Shown piece by piece: positions 27,442 through 36,508 of a DNA stretch of 64,000 nt (its first letter is position 1; every line of letters starts with the position of its first letter). A model generated the notes under the pieces. That model ran no database searches, had not been told where the DNA came from, and was given only the letters and a program-made list of their open reading frames with translations. The DNA is from Ustilago trichophora (taxonomy: Eukaryota; Basidiomycota; Ustilaginomycetes; Ustilaginales; Ustilaginaceae): the NCBI GenBank assembly GCA_900323505.1, contig OOIN01000018.1, forward strand, positions 310,001-374,000. Direction: 5' to 3'. The translations under genes were made by a program, and so were the position numbers.

Positions 27442-30400
27442 ATGCAGTACGTCGGCAAGCTCGTTTCTACGGTGTACAACACCATCACCCCCAACATCAA
27501 CCCTGCCACCCTCAGCGGTGCCATCGACGTCATCGTCGTCGAGAAAACCATCGATGTCGAGGAAGAGGTCGAGGTCGATGGTCAGGGCAACATCCTTTCC
27601 GAGGCCGAACAAGGCAAGCTTCCCGAACAAGAACGCAAATACAAGACTATCAAGCGTCAGATCACCGAGCTTGCAAGCACTCCTTTCCATGTTCGCTTCG
27701 GCAAAATGAGTGTGTTGCGTCCCGGCGAGAGGAAGGTCACTCTCCATCTCAACAACTCGACCGACCCACTTCCCTTTGCCATGAAGGTGGGCGATTCAGG
27801 CGAAGCTTTCTTTGTACTCGAGATCGACGATGAAGACGAGCGCAACAACATTCCGGATGATCTCGTCACAAGTCCTATCCTCAGTGCTGCATCCAGCCCC
27901 ATGGCTTTGCCCGAAGATGATGGCGATCCAGATGCGCAGAATGGCTCAGCTGAAGTGGAACCTTTGATGCTCGGAGAAGCCGAACAGCTCCCTGCCGCTA
28001 CACAAGCCCATGGCGATGACGATCCGGAAGATCCGGATCGAAATTCGAAAGCCAAACTCAAAGATAACAAGCGCAGTGGACAGCCTGACGACCAAGGCGA
28101 TCTCAACGTTCCTTCCGATTCCACAAAGACTGGCTCCGGCGCCGCAGCAGGATCCGATTCTTTGCTCGACAAGGTCGGTTCAGCAGCATCAAAGGCGAGT
28201 GGTGTCATTGGCGCAGCTGGTAGAGCCGTCATGGGCGGCAACAACCCACGTCTCGACAAGACTGCTGAAAAGGCACAACGCACCGATGACACCGAAAACA
28301 TGACTGGCGCCCCCGTTGATGAGGATCACAACGATGCCCATCACTACGAGCCTGAACAGGGTGGACCGCAGGGCAAGAAGCGACAAGAGGCGCAGGACAT
28401 AGCCGGTGAATCCTCCACCCACAATGAGCCATCGAATGAGACCGAGAAGCTCGAGATGCGGCTCCGTGGCAAGGTGCTCGAAGTGGTCGAGGACGAAGTT
28501 CGAAGTGAAAACGACGACGAGAGTGTTCTTAGTATTGATTCTGGCGAGGAGGCCTATCCTGCTCCCTTTGGATCGGGCGCCAAGGTCTCACAGAAGAGCA
28601 AGACGCAAGCTGTTGCCTCCATTCACCACTCCGAGTATCTCGATGGAAAGCGTCTCAAGCCAGTTCCCATTGGCGATGGCAAGTTGACCATTGATCCTGC
28701 TATGACCGACGCCACTACTCATATTCATATGCACAAGCAGCGTCAGCAAAAACGGCGCAACAGCGACAAGCTCGAGCAAGATGATGACGATGAGGATACT
28801 GCCGTCGACGATGATGAGGATCAAGATCACAAGAACGCGCGTCCCGACCAAAGCAGTCATGCAGATGATGAAGAAGATGACGAAAACATCGTCGGAGCTG
28901 TCAAAGTCAAGCAACGCAAGGAGGATCTCCAGTACATGCTTGACATGGACGGCTACAAGATGACTTCGGATGGCGAAGATCTGGCCTACCAAGAGGGTCA
29001 CCGCTTTGCAGACGAGATGCCCCTTGGAAGGCGTCATGGCGGCAAGGGTCGACACGGTCACTCAGACCGACTCAATGGGCCCAACCACCAGCACAAGGTG
29101 TCTCTTCCAGGCTCATCGACAACTGCCATGCGACGTGGCTCTGGTTCTCGATCGCACCGACCCAGCTTCTCCGTGGATTATCGCTCCAATCGACACTCCC
29201 AGAGTAGGGAGCGTGACGCCCGCCGTGAAAGTCTGGACGACACGGTTGCTGCCAATCTGACCAAGTTTAACTCGCAGCATAGCTCTCCACATCTCGGCGC
29301 AGTGCCGATGCAGAGCGGACATCAGGATGAACTCGAGCTCTCGCGCGACTTGGCACGACTTGCTCGAATGAATAGAGCAACAGACAACGGCACAGGTCGA
29401 CGCCAGCCAAAGGGCTCAGAGTCCCTTCGTCGCCACGCCTCCTTGACCAACCGCAACAAGCAACCAGAGAACGAGAATCCAACACCAGGTCGACGCCGTC
29501 CCAACCGAGCCAACTCTCGTCACACTCACGAATTCTCACTCTCCGATACCGAAGCCGAGGTGCCGCGAGCCAGATCTGCTTCGGGCCATGCTTCGCTCGA
29601 GAACTCGACCGAGGGCCTTACTTCGTCTTACTCGGTCTCGAATGTGGTTTCGAGCCTCAGGGACCTTCGCTTGCCGAGTGAGGAAGCACCGCCTGTCTAT
29701 CTCGGCGACACGAGTGCAGCTCATCTTGGCCTCTCGAGCAACAGCCGTTGGCAATGGGCAGATCCTGCAGGAGACTCGTCGTCATCCACGCCCACAGGTC
29801 AGCCTGGTCATCGACGACGCACCCGCTTTACCAGCACGGATGGATACGAGGCATCTAGGTCCTCTGACGCTTCCGCACTTGAAGCGCTCCGACGACACAC
29901 GGCTGAAGGAGAAATTGCTGGCAAGTTGACCAGCTCCGAGTCGGAGCCATACACGTTCCTGCTGCAGCTGGAAGACTCGTCCCACTCTTTCGAATTGAGT
30001 CTCTGCTACAGCGACAACTTTGGTGAGGACGAGGAAGCAGACGAGTATGTCTTTAGGGAGAACCGCGTTTCCTTCGAGCGATTTGCGCACGATGACGACG
30101 TTGTCAACGACGAGCGCTTGGTGATCCGATACCACGACCGCTTCTTGACTTGGGAGAATGCATCAGCTGTGCTCGCGACGCTGTCGTTGTATCGCCGCAC
30201 GCTTTCCGGATCCACATCGGCCACCAACATGGACGAAGAGGCCGATGGTGCCGAGCGCTCATCGAGAGCCAGCTACTGGTCACGCTGGTGGAAGAGGAGC
30301 AGCAAGAGCATCCCCGATCTCAAGCAAGCTGCAGATGCGCAAGGCGATGAGCTCGGTGACGCCAAGCCCAAAAAGGCGCCGATCGCTGGAGCAAACACCG

Positions 30401-32340
30401 ACGCGCCTCTCGAGAGATCCAACACCGACTCCGTGCTGCTCGATGCTGACAAGGCGGACGCGGACAAGCTAGCCAAGGAAGACGCTCCTTCCTCCAAGTC
30501 TGCTGCCGCAGCTGCAGCTCAAAGGGCAGGCAAGACGTATGCAAAGACACTGCGATTGACTTCCGACCAGCTCAAATCGCTCAACCTGCGCAAGGGTTCC
30601 AACAGCATCACCTTCTCCGTAACTTCGTCTTATTCGGGTGTTGCCACATGTTCGGCCCGCATCTTTTTGTGGGAGTCGAACCATAAGATTGTAGTCTCGG
30701 ATATTGATGGAACCATCACCAAGTCGGATGCCTTGGGCCACGTGTTTACCATGATCGGCCGCGACTGGACGCACATTGGTGTAGCCAAGCTCTACACGGA
30801 TATCGCGAGAAACGGATATCGCATCATGTACCTTACCTCAAGAGCCATTGGCCAGGCTGACTCGACCAGGGATTACTTGAAAGGTATCAGGCAGAACGGA
30901 TACCAGTTGCCGGACGGTCCTGTCATCATGTCTCCGGATCGCTTGATCGCCAGTCTTCACAGAGAGGTCATCTTGAGGAAGCCCGAAGTGTTCAAGATGG
31001 CATGCCTGCGTGATATCGCCAGGCTGTTCGGTGCCGACCCAAGGACGGCGCAGTCTCAGCCTGGTGGAGACCTCAAGAATTTAGATTCGGAAGCTGTGGA
31101 AAAGGCTCAGACGGGTGCTGGGGTGGATGACAGTCCCGGTGCTGGAGCTGCCACTGCTGCGCCTTCCGAGTCCACCGGAGCACAGTCTCCGACATCCGAT
31201 GCCACCAGCATCCGATCTGGCCGTTTGAGCCCTTCCCCATCCACGATGTCTTCGCCCACCCTGGCCTCTCTACCACCGCTCGATCCGCAGCCGGCCAAGA
31301 AAGAAGAACATCCAACACCCTTCTACGCCGGCTTTGGCAATCGAATCACCGACGCCCTCTCCTATCGCAGTGTCAACATCCCTTCCTCCCGCATCTTTAC
31401 CATCGACACCAATGGTGAGGTCAAGATGGAGCTGCTCGAATTGGCCGGTTACAAGTCCTCCTACATCCACATGACCGATTTGGTCGATCAAATGTTCCCG
31501 CCAATCACGGCCAAGGAGCAGCAGGAACCGCGCAAACCCGAGTACAACGATTTCAACTACTGGCGACCCGCCATTGTCGACATTGAACTACCGGACGATG
31601 ACGAGTTGTTGGGTACGCCGCCTGTCTCGCCTGCGCTCAGTGCCAGGAGTGGGAGGAGTTTGCGAAGTGTTAGGAGTGCCACTTCTGATTCAGGTGTTGC
31701 GGGAGAGGGGAAAGGTAGGGAAGAAGAAAAGCCTGGTCGATTGTCTAGGTTTGGATTGGGCTCACTGGGATTGTCTCGCAAAGGGTCACAATCGAGTACG
31801 GGTCTGGCCAAACCCGAACATGCAAATACCGTCCCTCCCGAGTTCATCGATGGGGGATACGATCGTAGGACACGGGCGACATCTGCCGAACCAGCATTGG
31901 AGACTGGTATGACACCTTCGAGTTCCACTTCGTCGTGGACTGCTCCCTGGCGTAGAAGAGCCGCATCTCCCGACGATGCGCAGCAGAGAGCCACAAGCCC
32001 GCTCGTAGGACCCGTCATCACGGCCGAACCCGAGAGCGAAGATGAAGGACAGGAAGAGTTTTACGATTCAGAAGGTGGCATGAACGATGATGATGATGAT
32101 GTGTCCAGTTTTGGGGGTGGTGAGGGGGAGAGTCGGTCGAGGTTGAACTCTTTCAGTTTGGATGATGATGGATTCGATGGTGGGAGAAGGAGGGTTGTTC
32201 AGGGTCAGAAGAGGCCGAGTGAGGATGAGAATGATGATGATGACGATGACGATGTCGATGATGAAGAGGAGGAGATGATGGAGGAGGAAGAGGATGAGCT
32301 GTTGGAGACGGGAGAGATTCGGTTCGAGTGGAAGGGTTGA
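27442..32340 (+). CDS. PAH1: Lipin-type phosphatidate phosphatase (1632 aa)
   Basis: Mg2+-dependent phosphatidate phosphatase converting phosphatidate to diacylglycerol at the ER/nuclear membrane, controlling lipid storage and phospholipid synthesis. The N-terminus (MQYVGKLVSTVYNTI) is the amphipathic helix and start of the N-LIP domain. The HAD-type catalytic domain has DIDGT with D1087 and D1089, preceded by HKIVVS and followed by GRDWTHIGVAKLY, RIMYLTSRAIGQAD and FYAGFGNRITDALSYRSV. A C-terminal acidic tail of D/E runs (about residues 1590-1625) ends in FEWKG; in yeast the acidic tail recruits the Nem1-Spo7 phosphatase that activates Pah1. A long, charged, Ser-rich and probably phosphorylated region (residues about 130-860) makes it nearly twice the length of yeast Pah1. 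There is no intron. Confidence 0.96.
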   Translation: MQYVGKLVSTVYNTITPNINPATLSGAIDVIVVEKTIDVEEEVEVDGQGNILSEAEQGKLPEQERKYKTIKRQITELASTPFHVRFGKMSVLRPGERKVTLHLNNSTDPLPFAMKVGDSGEAFFVLEIDDEDERNNIPDDLVTSPILSAASSPMALPEDDGDPDAQNGSAEVEPLMLGEAEQLPAATQAHGDDDPEDPDRNSKAKLKDNKRSGQPDDQGDLNVPSDSTKTGSGAAAGSDSLLDKVGSAASKASGVIGAAGRAVMGGNNPRLDKTAEKAQRTDDTENMTGAPVDEDHNDAHHYEPEQGGPQGKKRQEAQDIAGESSTHNEPSNETEKLEMRLRGKVLEVVEDEVRSENDDESVLSIDSGEEAYPAPFGSGAKVSQKSKTQAVASIHHSEYLDGKRLKPVPIGDGKLTIDPAMTDATTHIHMHKQRQQKRRNSDKLEQDDDDEDTAVDDDEDQDHKNARPDQSSHADDEEDDENIVGAVKVKQRKEDLQYMLDMDGYKMTSDGEDLAYQEGHRFADEMPLGRRHGGKGRHGHSDRLNGPNHQHKVSLPGSSTTAMRRGSGSRSHRPSFSVDYRSNRHSQSRERDARRESLDDTVAANLTKFNSQHSSPHLGAVPMQSGHQDELELSRDLARLARMNRATDNGTGRRQPKGSESLRRHASLTNRNKQPENENPTPGRRRPNRANSRHTHEFSLSDTEAEVPRARSASGHASLENSTEGLTSSYSVSNVVSSLRDLRLPSEEAPPVYLGDTSAAHLGLSSNSRWQWADPAGDSSSSTPTGQPGHRRRTRFTSTDGYEASRSSDASALEALRRHTAEGEIAGKLTSSESEPYTFLLQLEDSSHSFELSLCYSDNFGEDEEADEYVFRENRVSFERFAHDDDVVNDERLVIRYHDRFLTWENASAVLATLSLYRRTLSGSTSATNMDEEADGAERSSRASYWSRWWKRSSKSIPDLKQAADAQGDELGDAKPKKAPIAGANTDAPLERSNTDSVLLDADKADADKLAKEDAPSSKSAAAAAAQRAGKTYAKTLRLTSDQLKSLNLRKGSNSITFSVTSSYSGVATCSARIFLWESNHKIVVSDIDGTITKSDALGHVFTMIGRDWTHIGVAKLYTDIARNGYRIMYLTSRAIGQADSTRDYLKGIRQNGYQLPDGPVIMSPDRLIASLHREVILRKPEVFKMACLRDIARLFGADPRTAQSQPGGDLKNLDSEAVEKAQTGAGVDDSPGAGAATAAPSESTGAQSPTSDATSIRSGRLSPSPSTMSSPTLASLPPLDPQPAKKEEHPTPFYAGFGNRITDALSYRSVNIPSSRIFTIDTNGEVKMELLELAGYKSSYIHMTDLVDQMFPPITAKEQQEPRKPEYNDFNYWRPAIVDIELPDDDELLGTPPVSPALSARSGRSLRSVRSATSDSGVAGEGKGREEEKPGRLSRFGLGSLGLSRKGSQSSTGLAKPEHANTVPPEFIDGGYDRRTRATSAEPALETGMTPSSSTSSWTAPWRRRAASPDDAQQRATSPLVGPVITAEPESEDEGQEEFYDSEGGMNDDDDDVSSFGGGEGESRSRLNSFSLDDDGFDGGRRRVVQGQKRPSEDENDDDDDDDVDDEEEEMMEEEEDELLETGEIRFEWKG

Positions 32341-32692
32341 GATTTCTGTACTCTATCGTCTCTCCCAAGTATGCACAACTTGTTCGTTGCGCATTTTGAA
32401 AGTTGTCTCTGTTTTGACGTTTGACAGCAGTGATGTCGAAGCGAAGCCCAAAAAAAGCACCTTTCTAACCTTGCAGATGGGCTCATACCACAAGCCCAAA
32501 TTTAAGCTCCTTTTTTCAACATTCAATGGATGTGTACAAGTTAAATGTATGCTTGTGATGTTGATGCTGTAAAAGTACATTGTGATTTGTGAAAAGGCGT
32601 GACATTTCGACTATGGGTTTCTTGCTTCTGAATGTGTGGCAATGGCAGAGGTGTCATCATGGACAGAAAAAGGGGGAGATGAAAGAGGCATG
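32341..32692. other. Convergent 3' spacer
   Basis: 352 bases of AT-richer noncoding sequence with the 3' ends of two genes. Nothing else is recognised. Confidence 0.5.
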
Positions 32693-33886
32693 CTACGAAT
32701 GATAAACGTATTCTTCCTCATCCCCTTGCAGCAATTCTCGACTTCCATCGCCGCTACTGCTTATATCCTCATCGATTTCTGGATCGACTTTGCGATTGCC
32801 TCTTCTTCTTTTCCTCCTATCCATACGTTCTAGTACCTTCCCCTCGGCAGTGTCACCCGCATTCCCTTGTCCCTGACCAACGTTGTTCCTCTCTGACCAT
32901 AGGACAACTTTCTTCCCCCTCCCCAGCACTTTGCCCCCTTTACTTGGACTTCCAGCTTCGTTGACAGGTTCATCATCATCAGTCCATGCGGCATCTCCAT
33001 CATCGTCGTTGGTGAAAATCTCATCCTCGCCCTCGTCCACCATATCATCGTGTTGCGAAGGCCTTTTCTCGATCTCGATGACTCGCTCCCTTCCCGCGCG
33101 TAGACCTTTAAGCTTCTGAAGTCGACGTCGCGATGTGGCTGGGTTGGAGGTTTTGATCACCGGACCATCGACAGCAGCGCTGCGAGAGGCTCGGACGGTG
33201 GACTTGGTGGTGGTCGCGGTGGTGGCTGGCATGGAATGGGAGGTGCTAGGGTTGGAGGAGGAGGAGGTGGTGGTGATGGGGTACGAGAGGGGTGCGGAAA
33301 AATTGAACGATGAATTCGAGGAGAAAGACGAGTTGGAGGGTTGCGAGAATCTGGTTGTTCCATGCGGCATGCGGTGAAGGCGTCGGTCTGAAGCAGAGTT
33401 GTCTTCTTCATCGCGCGAGGTTGAAGAGGGATGGAGAAATGTGCTTCGCGATCGTTTGTTGTGCCTTGGAGACTCGGTTGCCCTTGCCTGGGCTGCCATT
33501 TGAATCGGGGTATTGATCATGCTAGGTCCAGCAACGGCCTGTTGTTGTGGTGGCTGCTGCACCGGATCCCTCGCCGTCGCCTCCTCTCCTATCTCATCTT
33601 CGTTATCCGCCGCCTCAATAGCCTCGATCCTGCGCTGAAGATATCCTTTGAGCCAATCTCGATCCTTATCCCACAACTCGAGCACGTGGGCCAATGCATG
33701 CGCGTAGCCCTTCTCATAGCTCGCCTTGCTCGCTGCTACACCTTGACGGTACAGCGTGGTCAAGCCCAGCGCAGAGGAACGGAAGAAGGCGTTGAGTTCA
33801 TCTTCGGCAGCTCGCAGATGAGAGGTTCGGCGAAGGGTGGACGATTCTTCCTCCCGCAAGCTTGTGCGGAGGTTGGAGAGATCCAT
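32693..33886 (-). CDS. HAPSTR1/TAPR1-like (DUF4588) protein (397 aa)
   Basis: The N-terminal 90 residues form a helical module: LRAAEDELNAFFRSSALGLT, then TLYRQGVAASKASYEKGYAH, then LKGYLQRRIEAIE. It resembles the animal C16orf72/HAPSTR1 core (a F-x-NAA-x-AVTxLY segment followed by a GY segment and a basic Arg-rich helix). Human HAPSTR1 is a nuclear stress-response adaptor that partners HUWE1; the fungal role is unknown. The remainder is low-complexity Ser/Thr-rich sequence with a basic patch (ATSRRRLQKLKGLRAGRERV), acidic stretches (MVDEGEDEIF) and a basic RMDRRKRRRGNRK near the end, which suggests a nuclear protein. Start at ATG 33884-33886. Family assignment is by remembered pattern only. 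Confidence 0.62.
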   Translation of the reverse strand: MDLSNLRTSLREEESSTLRRTSHLRAAEDELNAFFRSSALGLTTLYRQGVAASKASYEKGYAHALAHVLELWDKDRDWLKGYLQRRIEAIEAADNEDEIGEEATARDPVQQPPQQQAVAGPSMINTPIQMAAQARATESPRHNKRSRSTFLHPSSTSRDEEDNSASDRRLHRMPHGTTRFSQPSNSSFSSNSSFNFSAPLSYPITTTSSSSNPSTSHSMPATTATTTKSTVRASRSAAVDGPVIKTSNPATSRRRLQKLKGLRAGRERVIEIEKRPSQHDDMVDEGEDEIFTNDDDGDAAWTDDDEPVNEAGSPSKGGKVLGRGKKVVLWSERNNVGQGQGNAGDTAEGKVLERMDRRKRRRGNRKVDPEIDEDISSSGDGSRELLQGDEEEYVYHS

Positions 33887-34581
33887 TGAGAGGGATTAAT
33901 CGAGTCGTTAGAATAGTCGCGGGAGATGCAGAGGTGGAAGGGATCAGATGACCTTCTTTGACTGAAGGGGCTGTGCGACTTGAAAAGAGGTCGTGGTCGA
34001 ACTGTAGCTTAGGTTTTGCGGATATCGATGAAGGTGGACGGTGGTGGTGGTGATTGTGTTGGTGGTGGAGACTTGACCGGTCGACTTTGTGCTTGAAATT
34101 TTATTTTTTTTGTTAAAAAACCGCAAAATCAAAATCTACGGTTCTGGTGCTACAGTAAGTAGTGTTAGGTGCTGAAAGTGTTGATTGGCCGCTCTGCCAA
34201 ATGGAGTGTGGTGGTGTTGCTCTTTTTGCAGCACACCGCCATCTTTGCTGCGCATTTTCCAAGACACTGGCTCTGCAGTCACACGTTTTTCCAAGCCACC
34301 GTTTCCTCCACATGTTCACACATCACGTTTTGCCAGCACGCATGCTTGGCCGTGTTGACTGGAACGGGGGCTTTGACACAAGCTCGAGTCGTTACAGGAT
34401 CAGCAAAATAATTCTGGATCATCTCTCGCGTTCAGTAGCAACGAAACGAATGGCATTGTCAGATAGACCAGGTGATACATGCACGGTGCAAGAGGCGAAA
34501 AGGCTAGTCAAGAAAAGTCAGGGAAGGGATGGCGGATGCGCGACCAGGGTATGAGAGATTCACAGCCAACGCCTGTGTGCA
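33887..34581. other. Intergenic region upstream of the HAPSTR1-like gene
   Basis: About 700 bases with no supported gene. A T/A-rich stretch lies at 34095-34125 and a TACAGTA at 34151-34157. Confidence 0.45.
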
Positions 34582-35714
34582 TCACCTTGCTGCAGCGCCG
34601 TTGGGAACGGTCGGAACAGGAGGAAGACCGCCAGATTCGTCATCGTCCTCTTCATCCTCGTCATCCTCCTGCGCAGCGAGAGCGGCAGCAATCTTCATAG
34701 CTTCTGCCTCATTGCCGTAGTGCTGGTTCCTCTTGGCGGCGAATGCGGCATGCTTGGCTTGAGCTAGTCGTCGCAAACGTGGAGGTGGTCAGTTGTCAGC
34801 ATACAATTCAGTCCACATGGAATCACGGTCTCGCCAAGATGTATTTGTACTCACTCTCCGGATCGGCGTCCTCCTCTTCAACCTCGCCGTCGTCTTGACC
34901 GTCGACTTCCATATCGTGTGCCTGACGTCGAATGTCGCTCCTCTGGTCATCGGCTGCTGCAGCGGTAGCAGATCGGGAGCTGGATCGGCGCGAAGATGGG
35001 CTCTTGGGAGGCAAAGAGAACGAAGGAGATCGTGATGTAGATCTGGTCGAGTTGGGTCTCACCTCGCCGTGGGGTGCTGCGCTGCTGCTGCTGTTGCTGC
35101 TATCGGCTCCTTTGGCCAGGTCTGCAGCGTCAAGGCCAACAGCAAGACCAAGACCTTTGCCTGCTGCTCGGCCAGCACCAGCATTGGCAGATGTGTTGGC
35201 TGCAAGCTGTTCAGCTGCTGAGGAGCCGCGTCGGCTGCCTGCTGCGCTTGCGCTCGGCGCGGCGCCATCGAGATCAAACACTGTTGGACGAGATGCGAGC
35301 AGAGCGAGACGTTAGCGTGGTTATATCAGAAATCCCAGAGAAGGCTCGCAGCCGTATACTCACGATCATCATCTCCAACGGGCCCCAGTGCGGTGCCATG
35401 AACGAAAGGCGTCTTTGGCTCGTCAATCTTCATGCGCGCCTCTTGTTGTTCGCGTTCGATTTCGTGAAGCGTCAAGTTGGTTTCGTCCCATTGCAGCCTG
35501 CGATAGCGTAATCGATCGGCGATTGCATTGGAGATGTCAGTGGATCTTGTCGATTTGCACTCGTGTCGATAGATGGAACTCACCTGTTTGCAGCATCGTC
35601 ATCTTGACCAAGACCTTCTCCTTGCGATGGTCTACGCTCGCCGGCATTCTTGAGGATACCTTTCGGCTTGGGGGCTGCGGCAGAAGGAGGAGGAGAATGT
35701 CGTGGGCTCGACAT
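34582..35714 (-). CDS. GLC8: Protein phosphatase-1 inhibitor-2 / Glc8-like protein, four exons (290 aa)
   Basis: Regulator of protein phosphatase 1. Exons on the minus strand are 35714-35584, 35497-35364, 35280-34855 and 34763-34582. Introns of 86, 83 and 91 nt all have GTGAGT donors and AG acceptors, and the joins keep frame exactly. Three inhibitor-2 signatures are present in order: KGILKN (residues 18-23); RLQWDETNL (44-52) split by intron 1; MKIDEPKTPF (66-75), whose T73-P74 corresponds to the regulatory Thr-Pro site phosphorylated by GSK3/cyclin kinases in the family. After a Ser/Ala-rich insert comes the C-terminal helix TQAKHAAFAAKRNQHYGNEAE, the part that contacts the PP1 active site, and a final acidic stretch. 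It is intron-rich compared with its neighbours. Confidence 0.9.
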
Positions 35715-36508
35715 GATGCGAAGTCAATCGATCTGCTAGTGTCCTAGTTGTTGTGAAGAAACGCGCTGTAAGAGTTTGGCAGACACGCTCGCAGCTGGAT
35801 TGTGCTGATGCTGTATGCAAATGTTGTCAAGGTGGATGAGTTGCGTCTGGGAACGAGATGGCGGTTAGACTGAGATCCAAGGAGCATATCAAGGTGGACG
35901 GAAGTTATGTCGTGTGTTAGTGGAAACGAGAGTCGATACCAACGGGAGAACGAGGAGGCTACAAAGGACAACCGACAACTGACAACCGCCAAATGCCAAC
36001 TAGCCGCCGCCCTGAGAGCACAATTTTAGTGGAGGAGAGGAGAGGAGCGGCGAGTGGCCCGTGACAGCGACTCAGCAGAGCTCTCTGGCCAACTGCGACA
36101 TTACACACACCTCGACACAGCGCACCTCACACATCGAGTGTCGGGTGCAGGAAAGCGACCCAGCCAAAAATAACCGTTCAAACAACCGTGTTGGCTTGAT
36201 CTTGAACTCGATTTCAGTTACGCTCTCAGTCTCTGTTCCTCGATAAAGTTTGAATATTCACAATATCCACAGCTGATTCGATCGCAGCTTCAATGCCCCG
36301 ATAGCCGATCGAACATGACACAAGACGTGTTACTTTCTGAAAGCACACGCTCGACACGGCAGTACCGTGCACAGAACACAACGACACTCGCACCACCAAG
36401 AGTGTTGCTCTCGACTTTCCACAAGACCATCTTCACCTCATCGACTCGTATATCTTTCGAGTCGTTGTTCGACATATCCTGTCGACGGAAGGCTACCCCG
36501 TGGTCAGC
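35715..36508. promoter_or_regulatory. Divergent promoter region between GLC8 and dynein light intermediate chain
   Basis: About 800 bases without a supported gene. Short GA- and AC-rich stretches occur at 36030-36060 and 36100-36130. Confidence 0.4.
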
